Source: Granulicella sp. dw_53 (GTDB lineage Bacteria; Acidobacteriota; Terriglobia; Terriglobales; Acidobacteriaceae). Taken from it: 64,000 nucleotides of DNA. Under the pieces are notes generated by a model. That model made no database searches. It was not told where the DNA came from and saw only the letters and a program-made list of their open reading frames with translations. Below are positions 39,832 to 48,563 of the stretch, piece by piece (position 1 is the stretch's first letter; each line of letters opens with the position of its first letter). The translations under genes and the position numbers were made by a program. The stretch lies in the NCBI RefSeq assembly GCF_018449545.1, contig NZ_JAAVUR010000006.1, forward strand, positions 297,319 through 361,318. The letters are read 5' to 3'.

Positions 39832-41031
39832 CTAGATGGCGCGTCCGGCACTGGCGGCGGAGGCCCATGCCCATTGGAAGTTGTAGCCGCCGAGCCAGCC
39901 GGTGACGTCGACTACTTCGCCGATGAAGTAGAGGCCGGGGACCTTTTTGGATTGCATGGTCTTGGCGTCTAGCTCGGCGGTGTCTACGCCTCCGGCGGTG
40001 ACTTCGGCCTTGGTGTAGCCTTCGGTGCCCGCGGGAGTGATGGTCCAGGTGTGGAGGTTTTGTTCGAAGGCGGCGAGGCCGGGGTTGGTCCAGTCGGGTG
40101 GGGGATGAAGGGCGAACCAGCGCTCGGCGAGGCGGGTGGGGAGGAAGGCGCGGAGGGACTGGATGGCGGCGTTGGGATCGCGGCGGGCGTTGGGGGTGCG
40201 GAGGGGTTCGGTGACGTCGAGGCCGGGGGCGAGGTCGAAGTGGACGGGATCGCCGGGGTGCCAGTAGGAGGAGGCTTGAAGGACGGCGGGGCCGCTGAGT
40301 CCTCGATGGGTGATGAGGAGCTTTTCGCGGAAGGCGGGGATGGTAGTGCGGGTTTTCGTGCGAGGGATGGCGGTGGCGATGACCTCGGCGGAGAGGCCGG
40401 CGAGGTCGCACCAGCGCTCGCGGTCTTCGGGGGAGAGGACGAGGGGGACGAGGGCGGGGCGGCAGGGGACGATGCGGAGGCCGAACTGTTCGGCGAGGGT
40501 GTAGCCGAGGCCGGTGGCTCCCATCTTGGGGATGGAGAGGCCGCCGGTGGCGATGACGAGGGAGTCTGCGTGGAAGGTTCCAGCGGAGGTTTCGACGCGG
40601 AAGTGGGTGTCGCGTGTGACGGAGAGGATGTTCGCGCCGAGGAGGGTGCGGACGTTGGCCTGGGTGCACTCGCGCTCAAGCATGGTGACGATGTCGTGGG
40701 CGGAGCGGTCGCAGAAGAGCTGGCCGAGGGTCTTCTCGTGGAAGGGGATGGCGTGTTGCTGGACGAGGGCGATGAAGTCCGCGGGGGTGTAGCGGGCGAG
40801 GGCGGACTTGGCGAAGTGGGGGTTCTGGGAGAGGAAGTTTTCGGGGCGGGTGTGGAGGTTGGTGAAGTTACAGCGGCCTCCGCCGGAGATGAGGATCTTC
40901 TTTCCGGCCTTTTCGGCGTGGTCGAGGAGGAGGACGCGGCGTCCACGGCGGCCGGCTTCGATGGCGCACATGAGTCCGGCTGCGCCTGCTCCCAGAATGA
41001 TGACGTCGGTGTGCGACGTGTGAGTCTGCAT
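39832..41031 (-). CDS. HI0933/YhiN-family flavoprotein, NAD(P)/FAD-dependent oxidoreductase
   Basis: The 399-residue protein starts with the dinucleotide-binding motif VIILGAGAAGLMCAIEAG, followed by GKKILISGGGRCNFTN, the family signature, then VIATGGLSIPKMGATGLGY. It ends with GLYFIGEVVDVTGWLGGYNF and QWAWASAASAGRAI, which contact FAD. The middle domain carries GLSGPAVLQASSYW. Members are widespread, bind FAD and have no settled function. It converges with the giant surface gene, leaving only 2 bp between stops. It is 15 bp after the methyltransferase gene, so the two form a unit. Confidence 0.88.
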   Translation of the reverse strand: MQTHTSHTDVIILGAGAAGLMCAIEAGRRGRRVLLLDHAEKAGKKILISGGGRCNFTNLHTRPENFLSQNPHFAKSALARYTPADFIALVQQHAIPFHEKTLGQLFCDRSAHDIVTMLERECTQANVRTLLGANILSVTRDTHFRVETSAGTFHADSLVIATGGLSIPKMGATGLGYTLAEQFGLRIVPCRPALVPLVLSPEDRERWCDLAGLSAEVIATAIPRTKTRTTIPAFREKLLITHRGLSGPAVLQASSYWHPGDPVHFDLAPGLDVTEPLRTPNARRDPNAAIQSLRAFLPTRLAERWFALHPPPDWTNPGLAAFEQNLHTWTITPAGTEGYTKAEVTAGGVDTAELDAKTMQSKKVPGLYFIGEVVDVTGWLGGYNFQWAWASAASAGRAI

Positions 41032-41046
41032 GTGCTGGTTGTTCCT

Positions 41047-42321
41047 CTAGCTGACGCGCAGGATGAGGCACTTGAGGTAGCTGGTCTCGGGGAGGGTGAG
41101 GATGGCGGGATGGTCTGGAGCTGCGCCGCGTATCTCCAGGACCTGCACGCGGCGTCCGGCGTCGCTTGCGGCTGCGGTGACGACGTCGGTGAACTCGACG
41201 AGAGGAACGTGGTGGGAGCAGGAGCAGGTGATCAAGGTGCCGCCAGAGCGGAGCATCTTCATGGCGCGGAGGTTCAGCTCCTTGTAGCCGCGCATGGCTC
41301 CCTCTGCTGCGCGCTTGGTCTTGGCGAAGGCGGGGGGATCGAGGACGATGGTGTCGTAGTGCTTGGCGGAGGTCTCGAAGTCGCGTAGGAGTTCAAAGGC
41401 GTCTGCTTCGATCCAGTCGACCTCGGCTGGGAGATGGGGGTTGAGTTCGCGGTTGCGGTCGGCGACCTCGAGGGCTGCGCGGCTGGCGTCTACTCCAGTG
41501 ACGTGGGTGCAGGTTTGGGCGAGATGTAGCGCGAAGCCTCCCTGGTAGGTGCAGATGTCCAACGCCGTACCGTGGGCGTAGCGGGCCGCTGCGGCGTAGT
41601 TCAGACGCTGATCGAGGAAGGCGCCGGTCTTTTGTCCTGAACTTGCGTCGAAGTGGAGGCGGAGGCCATTGATGGTGAAGATGCTGCTGGTCTTCTCGGG
41701 CGTGCCGAAGCGGGGACCGGGCTCTGGCGCTTGAAGGCGCTCCAACTCTCGGACGCGGGCGTCGGGGCGCTCCCAGATGGTGACGTCTTCGCCGAGACCC
41801 TCTACGAGAGCTTCGGTCACTACCGCGCGGAGATCGTCCTGAGCGGTTCCCTGGGTGAGGAGTTGCAGGATGACGAGGTCGTTGTAGCGGTCGGCGACTA
41901 TGCCGGGCAGAGCGTCGGCCTCGGAGAAGATCAGGCGGGAGGAGTTGTCGTGATCGGATACGGGGGCTAGTTCTGCGCGTAGAGCGAGGGCGATGCCGAT
42001 CCGTTCGCGTACTTCGGCTAGGTACTCAGCACGGGGTAGTCCGGACTTCGGCGAGACCACGCGCAGGGCGATCTGCGAGGTGTCGCTGTATAGGGCGGTT
42101 CCCAGGGGGATGCCGCGGCCATCCATTACGGTGAGGAGCGAACCTGCGGCTACGCCGGTGCTGCCGGTGAAAGGAATGAAGGTTTCGACGTCGGAGCGGT
42201 ATACCCAGAGGTGTCCGGTCCGCAGCCGATCCGCGGCTCGCCGGGTGATGGTAGCGGCAGGTCCAAAGGGCTGCGCCGCTCCTACTCTCGGTCCAATTCG
42301 ATCTGGGCCCCTGCTCAACAT
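41047..42321 (-). CDS. RlmI-like class I SAM-dependent rRNA methyltransferase
   Basis: The 424-residue protein is read from ATG 42321. The open frame continues to 42483, but that part is the translated palindromic repeat (MPHPFCSFIANRVGYR) and not protein. It has an N-terminal PUA-like domain (ITRRAADRLRTGHLWVYRSDV), a central EEHD-like region and a Rossmann methyltransferase with ALDICTYQGGFALHLAQ as motif I, VLDPPAFAKTKR as motif IV and LITCSCSHHV as the catalytic-Cys motif of 5-methylcytosine enzymes. By family it methylates a cytosine of 23S rRNA. The exact site is inferred. The HI0933-type gene follows 15 bp downstream. Confidence 0.88.
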   Translation of the reverse strand: MLSRGPDRIGPRVGAAQPFGPAATITRRAADRLRTGHLWVYRSDVETFIPFTGSTGVAAGSLLTVMDGRGIPLGTALYSDTSQIALRVVSPKSGLPRAEYLAEVRERIGIALALRAELAPVSDHDNSSRLIFSEADALPGIVADRYNDLVILQLLTQGTAQDDLRAVVTEALVEGLGEDVTIWERPDARVRELERLQAPEPGPRFGTPEKTSSIFTINGLRLHFDASSGQKTGAFLDQRLNYAAAARYAHGTALDICTYQGGFALHLAQTCTHVTGVDASRAALEVADRNRELNPHLPAEVDWIEADAFELLRDFETSAKHYDTIVLDPPAFAKTKRAAEGAMRGYKELNLRAMKMLRSGGTLITCSCSHHVPLVEFTDVVTAAASDAGRRVQVLEIRGAAPDHPAILTLPETSYLKCLILRVS

Positions 42322-42378
42322 GCTTCTATGGTCGCACAGGCGGTTTCTCGCTCGGGTGTTTGGGGCTGGGATGGGAGT

Positions 42379-42486
42379 GCGGTCGTGCTTCCCCACCCCA
42401 ACGAGCAAAAGCGCTCGTCGGGGACCCCGGTTCGCACGATACCCCACCCTATTTGCGATGAAGCTGCAAAAAGGATGGGGCACCCG
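42379..42486. repeat. palindromic repeat, copy A (expanded form)
   Basis: The core is CCCCACCCT, then TTTGC, loop GATGAAGCT, GCAAA, then AAGGATGGGGCACCCG (42442-42486). The upstream arm TCGTGC (42383-42388) pairs with GCACGA (42434-42439) around a further nested hairpin, ACGAGC/GCTCGT (42401-42418). It lies between two minus-strand genes. Confidence 0.85.
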
Positions 42487-42513
42487 CGATGTGCTGCTTC
42501 ATTTGGGCTGGGG

Positions 42514-43176
42514 CTATTTGATGATGACTTCGAGGAATCGGGCTAGTTCCATTGCTTGAGGGGCGCTGACGATGGCTCCGCGCAGGTCTTCAACGCGGAG
42601 TGCGATCTCTTCGATGTCGCAGGAGGTGAGGTCGACGCCGGCGAGTCTGGTCTCGCCTAGTTCGGCTTTGCGCAGAACTACGTCGATGAGTTGCGTTGCT
42701 TCGAGGTCGATGCGGCTGAGGGCGGCTTCGCGGAGCTGGGTGGAGCGGATCTCGCAGCGGCGGATGCGGGCTTCGCTGAGTTGGGCGAAGCGGGCGTCGC
42801 AGTGGTCGAGGAGGACGTCCTGCCACTGGCAGCCGAGTGCGTTCATGCCGACGAGCTTGCAGTCGATGAACTCGACGCGGGTGGCCTCGAAGGCGCGGAG
42901 CATGGTGTTGGAGAGATCGCAGTCTACGAGGCGGACGTCGAAGAGGCGCAGGGAGCCGATCTCGCAGTGTGCGAAGGAGACGCGCTCGAAGATGAGGTTG
43001 CTGCCGGCGAGGGAGGGAATTCGGCGGTTGGAGAGGTCGAGGTCGGCGAAGGCGGAGTCTTCGAGTGGAGTACCTTCCAGGAGTACGTCGAGGGTGGTGT
43101 CGGAGGAGTCGCCGGGAGAGGGCAGTTGGCGGGGGTGTTCGCGGGAGCGCTCTGCTTTCTTGGGTTTGGGGGTCAT
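42514..43176 (-). CDS. pentapeptide-repeat protein
   Basis: In the 220-residue protein, residues about 50-200 are tandem pentapeptides of the A(D/N)LXX type, degenerate but periodic: FADLDLSNRRI, NLIFERVSFAHCEI, LVDCDLSNTMLRAFEATRVEF, split here by the repeat unit, and so on to TRLAGVDLTSCDI. These fold into a square right-handed beta helix. The N-terminal 30 residues are basic and disordered, with no signal peptide. Functions in the family vary (gyrase protection, scaffolds), so none is assigned. It is divergent from comF, and the antisense strand carries an open frame that runs into comF. Confidence 0.85.
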   Translation of the reverse strand: MTPKPKKAERSREHPRQLPSPGDSSDTTLDVLLEGTPLEDSAFADLDLSNRRIPSLAGSNLIFERVSFAHCEIGSLRLFDVRLVDCDLSNTMLRAFEATRVEFIDCKLVGMNALGCQWQDVLLDHCDARFAQLSEARIRRCEIRSTQLREAALSRIDLEATQLIDVVLRKAELGETRLAGVDLTSCDIEEIALRVEDLRGAIVSAPQAMELARFLEVIIK

Positions 43177-43419
43177 TGGTTCAAGCTATCATCGGCGGTT
43201 GCAATCCTGGCAAGGGAGTTTTGCCGTGGAAGGGCGGTGTTTCTTCGGGATTGTCGCGGGAGATTGATTAGCATTGGAGGCGGGTGTGGGGCTATACTGC
43301 GCTCATGGCGCGGTCTGATTGACCTGGAGCGCCAGCGAGTGAGGTGTGTCTTCAGCGAATGCTTGAATGACAATACGCTCGGAGGAACCACGGGTGCTCC
43401 GCCCGGTGGGCCGCCTGGG

Positions 43420-44334
43420 ATGGATCCAGGGGGTAGATTGGAATGGCGTGCGGTTGTGCGCGTTCTGAGAAGTCCAGTACCTGTGGTGGGCAGGTGGACG
43501 CGGACAGTAGTAGGGGATTTGGTTGCAACGGTTTTTCCGGCGGACTGCCGGAGCTGTGGTGGGGCGCTGGTGGGCGCTGGCTTCGGTCCTGTTTTTTCTC
43601 CTCTTTGCGATGCATGTATCGCGCGAATCTCTGGACAATCTGACGCTGTCGATGCGATGGCTTTGTGCGGGTGCTGTGGCGAGGCGCTCGATATGGAGGG
43701 TCTGCGCTTTGTAGGGGCGCGGGTTCCGGCGGAGGGTCTGCTGTGCGCGGAGTGCAGGAGGGTGCCTCCGGAGTTTGCGCGGGCGGTGGCGTATGGCTTG
43801 TATGAAGACGAGCTGCGGGAGATGGTGCATCTGCTGAAGTACGAGCGGGTGCGCGGGGTGGCGCGGCCGTTGGGGAGCAAGTTGGCTGCGGCGATGGCGA
43901 TGTTGCATGGGGTGGCGGCGAAGGAGTTGCTGGTGGTGCCGGTGCCGCTGTTTCCAGCGAAGGAACGGGCTCGTGGGTATAACCAGGCGGAGCTGATGGC
44001 GAAGGTTGCGGTGCGGGAGTTGAAGGAGACGAGGCCGGAGTGGGGGCTGCGGCTGGCTTCGGATGTGTTGCGGCGGGTGAAGGATACGGAGAGCCAGTTT
44101 TCGCTGACGCCGAGGCAGCGGCGGGTGAATCTGCGTGGCGCGTTTGCGGTGGCGGAGGGTGCGCCAATTGTGGGGCGCGAGGTGATGTTGGTGGATGACA
44201 TTTATACGACGGGAGCGACGGCGCGGGAGTGTGCGCGGGTGCTGCGGCGGGCCGGAGCGGTGAAGGTCTGGGTGGCGACGGCTACGCGGGCTCAGCCAGA
44301 GATGGTGGCGAGGTGGGGAACGAGTTTCGATTGA
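43420..44334 (+). CDS. ComF-family phosphoribosyltransferase-like protein
   Basis: From ATG 43420 the protein has 304 residues. GTG 43339 is an alternative, and the frame is open far upstream because of GC bias. It has an N-terminal zinc-ribbon-like region with CRSCGG, LCDACIA, LCGCCGEAL and LCAECRR, eight Cys in CxxC pairs. Then comes EMVHLLKYERVRGVARPLG, PVPLFPAKERARGYNQAELMA, and the PRPP-binding motif REVMLVDDIYTTGATAREC. ComF is needed for DNA uptake in competent bacteria. Most members are only related by fold, so competence is an inference. The HNH gene starts 52 bp later on the same strand. Confidence 0.9.
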   Translation: MDPGGRLEWRAVVRVLRSPVPVVGRWTRTVVGDLVATVFPADCRSCGGALVGAGFGPVFSPLCDACIARISGQSDAVDAMALCGCCGEALDMEGLRFVGARVPAEGLLCAECRRVPPEFARAVAYGLYEDELREMVHLLKYERVRGVARPLGSKLAAAMAMLHGVAAKELLVVPVPLFPAKERARGYNQAELMAKVAVRELKETRPEWGLRLASDVLRRVKDTESQFSLTPRQRRVNLRGAFAVAEGAPIVGREVMLVDDIYTTGATARECARVLRRAGAVKVWVATATRAQPEMVARWGTSFD

Positions 44335-44386
44335 AGAGCAGTTCGGACGGGCATTGCAACAGTAGTTGGAACCGGAGGGTTTTGAG

Positions 44387-45067
44387 ATGCAATCGGGGAA
44401 GATGCGGAAGCAGAGGCTGAGTGGCAATCGACACGCGGGATATGGGTCGCAGCATGGCGGCAAGGGAACAGCGGGACGTGCTGCGGCTCCGACGACCGAG
44501 GTGGATGTGCGGGCGGGAGTGTTTCGTCAGCCGGCGATGCAGACTCCGGTGCTGGTGCTGAATGCAAGCTATGAGCCGATCAACATCTGCGGCGCACGGC
44601 GGGCTTTGGTGCTGGTGTTGAAGGGTGTGGCGAGGACGGAGGAGGAGCAGGGTGCGATTCTGCATGCGGCTCGAATGCGGGTGGCGATGCCGAGCGTGAT
44701 TCGTCTGCTGGAGTACCGGCGGATTCCGCACCAGACACGGGCGCTGAGCAGGAAAAATATTTTGCTGCGGGACAGGAACGCCTGCCAGTACTGCAATGTG
44801 GTTCTGACGGCTGGGGAGTTGACGCTGGATCATGTGATTCCACGGTCGCGGGGCGGGCTTTCGACGTGGGAGAACCTTGTGGCCTGTTGCCATAACTGCA
44901 ATCGGCGGAAGGGCAACCAGATGCTGCACGAGCTGACGGATATGAAGCTGCTGCGGGAGCCGAGGCCGTTCAGTCTGCATACTTCGCGGCATATTATGCG
45001 GATGATCGGGAGTGCGGATGCTGCCTGGAGGAAGTATCTTTACTTTGAGTCGGACGCTGCTGCTTAG
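44387..45067 (+). CDS. HNH endonuclease
   Basis: From ATG 44387, with GGAGG 13 bp ahead, the product has 226 residues. The core is an HNH domain: [21 protein letters not shown] with the DH pair, [17 protein letters not shown], in which four Cys bind structural zinc. The N-terminal 60 residues are basic and disordered, followed by [21 protein letters not shown], a segment shared by the long 'HNH endonuclease' family found across bacteria. No restriction or phage genes are near. With comF just upstream it may work in DNA processing, but that is inference. Confidence 0.9.
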   Translation: MQSGKMRKQRLSGNRHAGYGSQHGGKGTAGRAAAPTTEVDVRAGVFRQPAMQTPVLVLNASYEPINICGARRALVLVLKGVARTEEEQGAILHAARMRVAMPSVIRLLEYRRIPHQTRALSRKNILLRDRNACQYCNVVLTAGELTLDHVIPRSRGGLSTWENLVACCHNCNRRKGNQMLHELTDMKLLREPRPFSLHTSRHIMRMIGSADAAWRKYLYFESDAAA

Positions 45068-45194
45068 CGGCTTAGGACGGCTTAACACCGATCTTCACGG
45101 ATGACACCGATTTTTAAGGGCACCGAATTTAAGGCGTAACGGTGATGATTGGGATGACTGTTGATAAGAGCTGATTGATTTTTTGGTTGGTTGT

Positions 45195-47393
45195 TTATGG
45201 GGTGGTTGGGTATTCGGTGGCTGTGAGTGGGTTGGTTAGGGTGAGGCGGGAGCCCAAGGTGTGGGTGAGCGCGTCGATGTCGTAGTGGTGGAGGACGCCG
45301 GGAAGGATGTCTTCGGGGGCGTTGCGCGGGAGTGGGGCTTTTAACAGGCTGTCGTAGCTGGCCAGGGTGTGGTCGACGGTGATGTGTTTGAGGCGGGGGT
45401 CGAGGACGGCGGCGTGGAGCAGAACGAGGCCCAGGTGGCCGCTGGCCTGGGCGGTGATGTTGTTGGGGTCTTCGGTGAAGCCGGTGGAGAAGAAGTCGAT
45501 GGTGCGGATGACGTCGTCGATGCGCATGCCGAGGATGGTCTTGCCGACGAGTTCGGCGCGGAGGCCGGTGAGGTAGAAGTCGCCGATGATGGGGGCTTTG
45601 ACCTCTTCGCTGCCGGGAGGCGAAGGGCGGGGGGCGACGAGGATGACGGCGGTTCCCTGCTGGGCGAGGCTGCGCAGGTGTTGGATGTCTTCGGTGCGCT
45701 GCGGCTCGAGGGAGGCGTCGAGGCTGTCACGAAGGATGAGGAGGCACGGATGTTTGCCTTCGGAGGTGGGACGGTAGAACTCCATGTCGACGGAGATGCC
45801 GGGTTCGGTGGTGAGCTTGAGGCGATGGCGGATGTGGTCGGCGTCGGTGGGGAAGGAGGGGATGCTGGCGGGTGAGGGTGCTCCGGGGATGGCGGTGGCG
45901 TGGGTGACTTCGCGGATGGCTTGTTGGGTTTGGGTTAGGGTGAGGTTTTTGGGTGGGTGGTGGAGGAGTTGGTTGGCGTGTTTCAGGTTGAGGCTGAAGA
46001 CGGTCTCGGAGTTGGGATAGCTGGTGGAGACCTGTCCGGTTGGTGTGACCTGGAAGGTTTCAGGTGGTAGCCCGGGCGGTGTACCTCCCACCCTTGGCGA
46101 TGAGACTGCCAAGGATGGGGCACCCGGGCTCTTTGATGGAGCCCCCGCATTGTTTGAGGAAGCGCTTGGGTTGTTGGTGGTGGCTTGAGGGGGGATGGAG
46201 CTTCCGGGGTTTGGGGCGGGTGGGTAGGGGACGAGTTTGGTGAGGTCGGCTCCGGGTTGGAGGTGTTGGACGAAGAAGCTGAGGATCTGCGGCGCGATGG
46301 GGCGGAGGTTGCCGTGGCCTCCGGGGCCGGTGAGGAAGGCGAGGTTCTGGTCGGCGTTGAAGAGTTTGTAGAAGCCGCGGGCTTCGGACTCGGATTTCTG
46401 GGCTCCGCTGAAGGGGAACATGTCGGAGGTGGTGGAGATGATGGCGTAGGGGCGTGGTGCGGCGAGTTCGATCCAGTCGGGGAAGTCTAGCGCGGGGCCG
46501 GAGGGTCCGGCGGTGAGGAAGCCGGGGATGGACTGTTCGCCGTCCTGGGGGCCGATGGAGGGGAGGAGGGTGTCGAAGGAGGTAATGTAGCAGGCGACGC
46601 CGGCGGTGGCGACGCGGGGGTCGAGGGCGGCGACGAGGGCGGTCATGACGCCTCCGCCGGAGCAGCCGAATGCGCCGATGCGGGTGGGGTCGATCTCGGG
46701 GCGGGAGGTGAGGTAGTCGATGCCACGGATGGCGTCCCAGAGGAAGTACTTGGCGACGGCTTCGCCGATGAGGACGGGCTGGAGGCCGGCTTCGCCGTGC
46801 TCACCGGTGGGCTGGCGGGCAAGCGAGGTATCGGGGTGGGCGGGGTCAGGGTACTGGAGGCGCTCGCCCTGGCCGAGGGGGTCGTAGGAGAGGACGGCGA
46901 AGCCGTTGCGGGCGAAGGTGGAGGCGAAGGGGTAGTCACTGGTCTTGCCGGTGCGTCCGTGGCCGGGAGCGATGAGGATGGCGGGGAGTTTTTTGTTCTG
47001 GGGGTTGTCGGGGAGGTAGAGGAGCGCGGTGACGGGGAAGTTGGGCTGGCTGTAGAAGAGGATCTTCTCGATGCGGAAGCCCTCGGCCTGGGTGGTGCCC
47101 ATGACCTTGGCGTTGAGGGGAGTCTTCTTGGGCAGGGGGCCGATGAGGGAGAGGATCTGTTTGCGGACCTTGAGTTGGCGGCCTTCGGCCTGGACACGGG
47201 TGGTGATCGCGGCGACGGCGGTGCGGCGGGCCTCGGTGTTGCGGGCAGCGATGTCGTCGAGGTAGTTGTTGAGCTCGAGGCGGCCAGCGTTGGCGGGGTT
47301 GTGGGGGTCGGCCGGTGAGGGGGTTGCGGGAGTTTGGGCAGGCAGGAGGGTTGCGGCGGCGAGGAGGAGTGCGACTGAGAGACGGGTTGGCAT
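45195..47393 (-). CDS. secreted two-domain alpha/beta-hydrolase (acetyl-xylan-esterase-like)
   Basis: The 732-residue protein has a signal peptide (MPTRLSVALLLAAATLLPAQ). The first hydrolase domain (about 40-390) has LIAPGHGRTG, SYDPLGQGERLQYPDP, nucleophile GAFGCSGGGVMT and a C-terminal GPGGHGNL with the likely catalytic His. A low-complexity linker (about 395-450) follows, and its last part is encoded by a palindromic repeat element (46085-46126). The second domain (about 500-725) is hydrolase-like (HPCLLILRDS, VILVAPRPSPPG, ASGHLGLVLLHAA) but lacks a G-x-S-x-G nucleophile and may be inactive. The protein probably deacylates plant polysaccharide outside the cell. Confidence 0.82.
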   Translation of the reverse strand: MPTRLSVALLLAAATLLPAQTPATPSPADPHNPANAGRLELNNYLDDIAARNTEARRTAVAAITTRVQAEGRQLKVRKQILSLIGPLPKKTPLNAKVMGTTQAEGFRIEKILFYSQPNFPVTALLYLPDNPQNKKLPAILIAPGHGRTGKTSDYPFASTFARNGFAVLSYDPLGQGERLQYPDPAHPDTSLARQPTGEHGEAGLQPVLIGEAVAKYFLWDAIRGIDYLTSRPEIDPTRIGAFGCSGGGVMTALVAALDPRVATAGVACYITSFDTLLPSIGPQDGEQSIPGFLTAGPSGPALDFPDWIELAAPRPYAIISTTSDMFPFSGAQKSESEARGFYKLFNADQNLAFLTGPGGHGNLRPIAPQILSFFVQHLQPGADLTKLVPYPPAPNPGSSIPPQATTNNPSASSNNAGAPSKSPGAPSLAVSSPRVGGTPPGLPPETFQVTPTGQVSTSYPNSETVFSLNLKHANQLLHHPPKNLTLTQTQQAIREVTHATAIPGAPSPASIPSFPTDADHIRHRLKLTTEPGISVDMEFYRPTSEGKHPCLLILRDSLDASLEPQRTEDIQHLRSLAQQGTAVILVAPRPSPPGSEEVKAPIIGDFYLTGLRAELVGKTILGMRIDDVIRTIDFFSTGFTEDPNNITAQASGHLGLVLLHAAVLDPRLKHITVDHTLASYDSLLKAPLPRNAPEDILPGVLHHYDIDALTHTLGSRLTLTNPLTATEYPTTP
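46085..46126. repeat. palindromic repeat, copy D, inside a coding sequence
   Basis: CTCCCACCC, then TTGGC, loop GATGAGACT, GCCAA, then GGATGGGGCACCCG. It lies in frame in the hydrolase gene and encodes the linker residues around PGAPSLAVSSPRVGG on the minus strand. Confidence 0.85.
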
Positions 47394-47476
47394 GGCTATG
47401 CCTTCTTACACTGTGGGGTGGGATGGGTCAAGATGACCGTGGTATGGGTGTTGTATTCTCACCGTCAGGAGACCGT

Positions 47477-47740
47477 ATGGCCTATAGCGAGAGTTACACA
47501 TGCGATGTGTGCGGGAATCAGAAGGGTGAAGTGGGAGATTGGTGGCTGGCCTGGGTGGACTGCTTTCAGGGAGAGAAGCCGGAGGAGGACCAACCGCTGA
47601 TCAAGCTGACGCGCTGGCAGGTGAAGCATGCGCACTCCGCGGGGGTGAAGCATCTGTGCGGAGCGCGATGTGCAGGAACGCTGATGGACCGGTGGATGAG
47701 CGAGCAGCATGAGGACCCGGATGCTCATTGCTCGACGTAA
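47477..47740 (+). CDS. small CxxC protein of unknown function
   Basis: The 87-residue product of ATG 47477 has CAGGAGA as a good ribosome binding site 6-12 bp ahead. The frame is open back to 47315 but overlaps the divergent hydrolase gene there. It has CDVCGNQK near the N-terminus and CGARCAG near residue 65, which could form a zinc ribbon, plus WWLAWVDCFQ. I do not recognise a named family. It precedes the PaiB-like gene by 15 bp and is likely co-transcribed with it. Confidence 0.7.
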   Translation: MAYSESYTCDVCGNQKGEVGDWWLAWVDCFQGEKPEEDQPLIKLTRWQVKHAHSAGVKHLCGARCAGTLMDRWMSEQHEDPDAHCST

Positions 47741-47755
47741 GGCAAGGAGGCGGCT

Positions 47756-48385
47756 TTGTATATTCCCAGGGTCAATGAAGAGACGCGGGTTCCGGTGATG
47801 CAGGAGTTGATCGAGGCGCAGCCGTTTGCGTCGTTGATCTCGCTGGGTGTCTCGGGTTTGTTTGGGTCGCACCTTCCGATGGTGCTGGATCGGGATGGGT
47901 CGGAGTTCGGCGTGTTGAAGGGGCACATCTCGCGGGCGAATACCCAGTGGCGCGATCTGGTTGCGACGACGGATGTGCTGGCGATCTTTGCGGGGCCGCA
48001 TCATTACATCTCGGCTTCGTGGTATCCGGGGAAGAAGGAGGATGGGCGAGAGGTTCCGACGTGGAACTATGCGGTGGTGCATGCCTATGGACCGATGCGG
48101 GTGGTGGAGGATCCGGAGTGGCTGCTGGCGCACCTGAGTAGTTTGACGGATATTCATGAGGCGGGGTCGGAGGTGCCTTGGAAGGTAAGCGATGCGCCCG
48201 TGGATTTTATTGCGGCTCTGTTGAATGGGATTGTGGGGGTTGAGGTGCCGATCCGGCGGCTGGAGGGGAAGTGGAAGGTGAGCCAGAACCGGAATGAGAG
48301 GGATCGTAAGGCGGTGGTGGAGGGGTTGGAGCGGGTGGGGAGCTCTGAGAGTTTGGTGATGAAGGGGTTGGTGGAGCGGGGGTAG
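47756..48385 (+). CDS. PaiB-like FMN-binding split-barrel regulator
   Basis: The 209-residue protein starts at TTG with AAGGAGG just ahead. It begins MYIPRVNEETRVPVMQELIE and carries GSHLPMVLD, LKGHISRANTQWRDL and AIFAGPHHYISASWYPGKKE split by the family pattern, then PTWNYAVVHAYG, the conserved PaiB segments for flavin binding. In Bacillus PaiB affects sporulation and protease genes, but many relatives are simply flavin-binding proteins, so a regulatory role is not certain. It follows the small CxxC gene and converges with the LOG-family gene. Confidence 0.88.
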   Translation: MYIPRVNEETRVPVMQELIEAQPFASLISLGVSGLFGSHLPMVLDRDGSEFGVLKGHISRANTQWRDLVATTDVLAIFAGPHHYISASWYPGKKEDGREVPTWNYAVVHAYGPMRVVEDPEWLLAHLSSLTDIHEAGSEVPWKVSDAPVDFIAALLNGIVGVEVPIRRLEGKWKVSQNRNERDRKAVVEGLERVGSSESLVMKGLVERG

Positions 48386-48474
48386 TGGTTTGTGTCTTCG
48401 AGTGTTGGTGGGGAAACTTAGGTGGATCGATCTTTTGTAGTTCTTTCCCGGGCGGTTGGGTTTGGGGAAGGAGT

Positions 48475-48540
48475 GCGGTCGGGCTTTGCCCGATACCCCA
48501 CCCTATTTGCGATGAGACTGCAAAAAGGATGGGGCACCCG
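48475..48540. repeat. palindromic repeat, copy B
   Basis: TCGGGC-TTT-GCCCGA, then CCCCACCCT, TTTGC, loop GATGAGACT, GCAAA, AAGGATGGGGCACCCG. It lies in the gap between converging genes. A near-identical copy is at 59498-59563. Confidence 0.88.
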
Positions 48541-48563
48541 GATTGTGCTGCTTCGTTGGGCTG

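Noticed and set aside
40051..41388. 445-codon plus-strand open frame
   Set aside because: Antisense shadow of the HI0933-type flavoprotein and the start of the methyltransferase; low-complexity Gly/Glu/Val composition.
42322..42483. N-terminal extension of the methyltransferase beginning MPHPFCSFIANRVGY
   Set aside because: It is the translated palindromic repeat; the same peptide appears at the copy near 59.5 kb, where no such protein exists.
42691..43419. N-terminal extension of the ComF frame to 547 codons
   Set aside because: The extra part is antisense to the pentapeptide-repeat gene and lacks any ComF homology.
45068..45194. Short direct repeat of CACCGAT between HNH and hydrolase genes
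   Set aside because: Only two imperfect units; no stem-loop or terminator structure.
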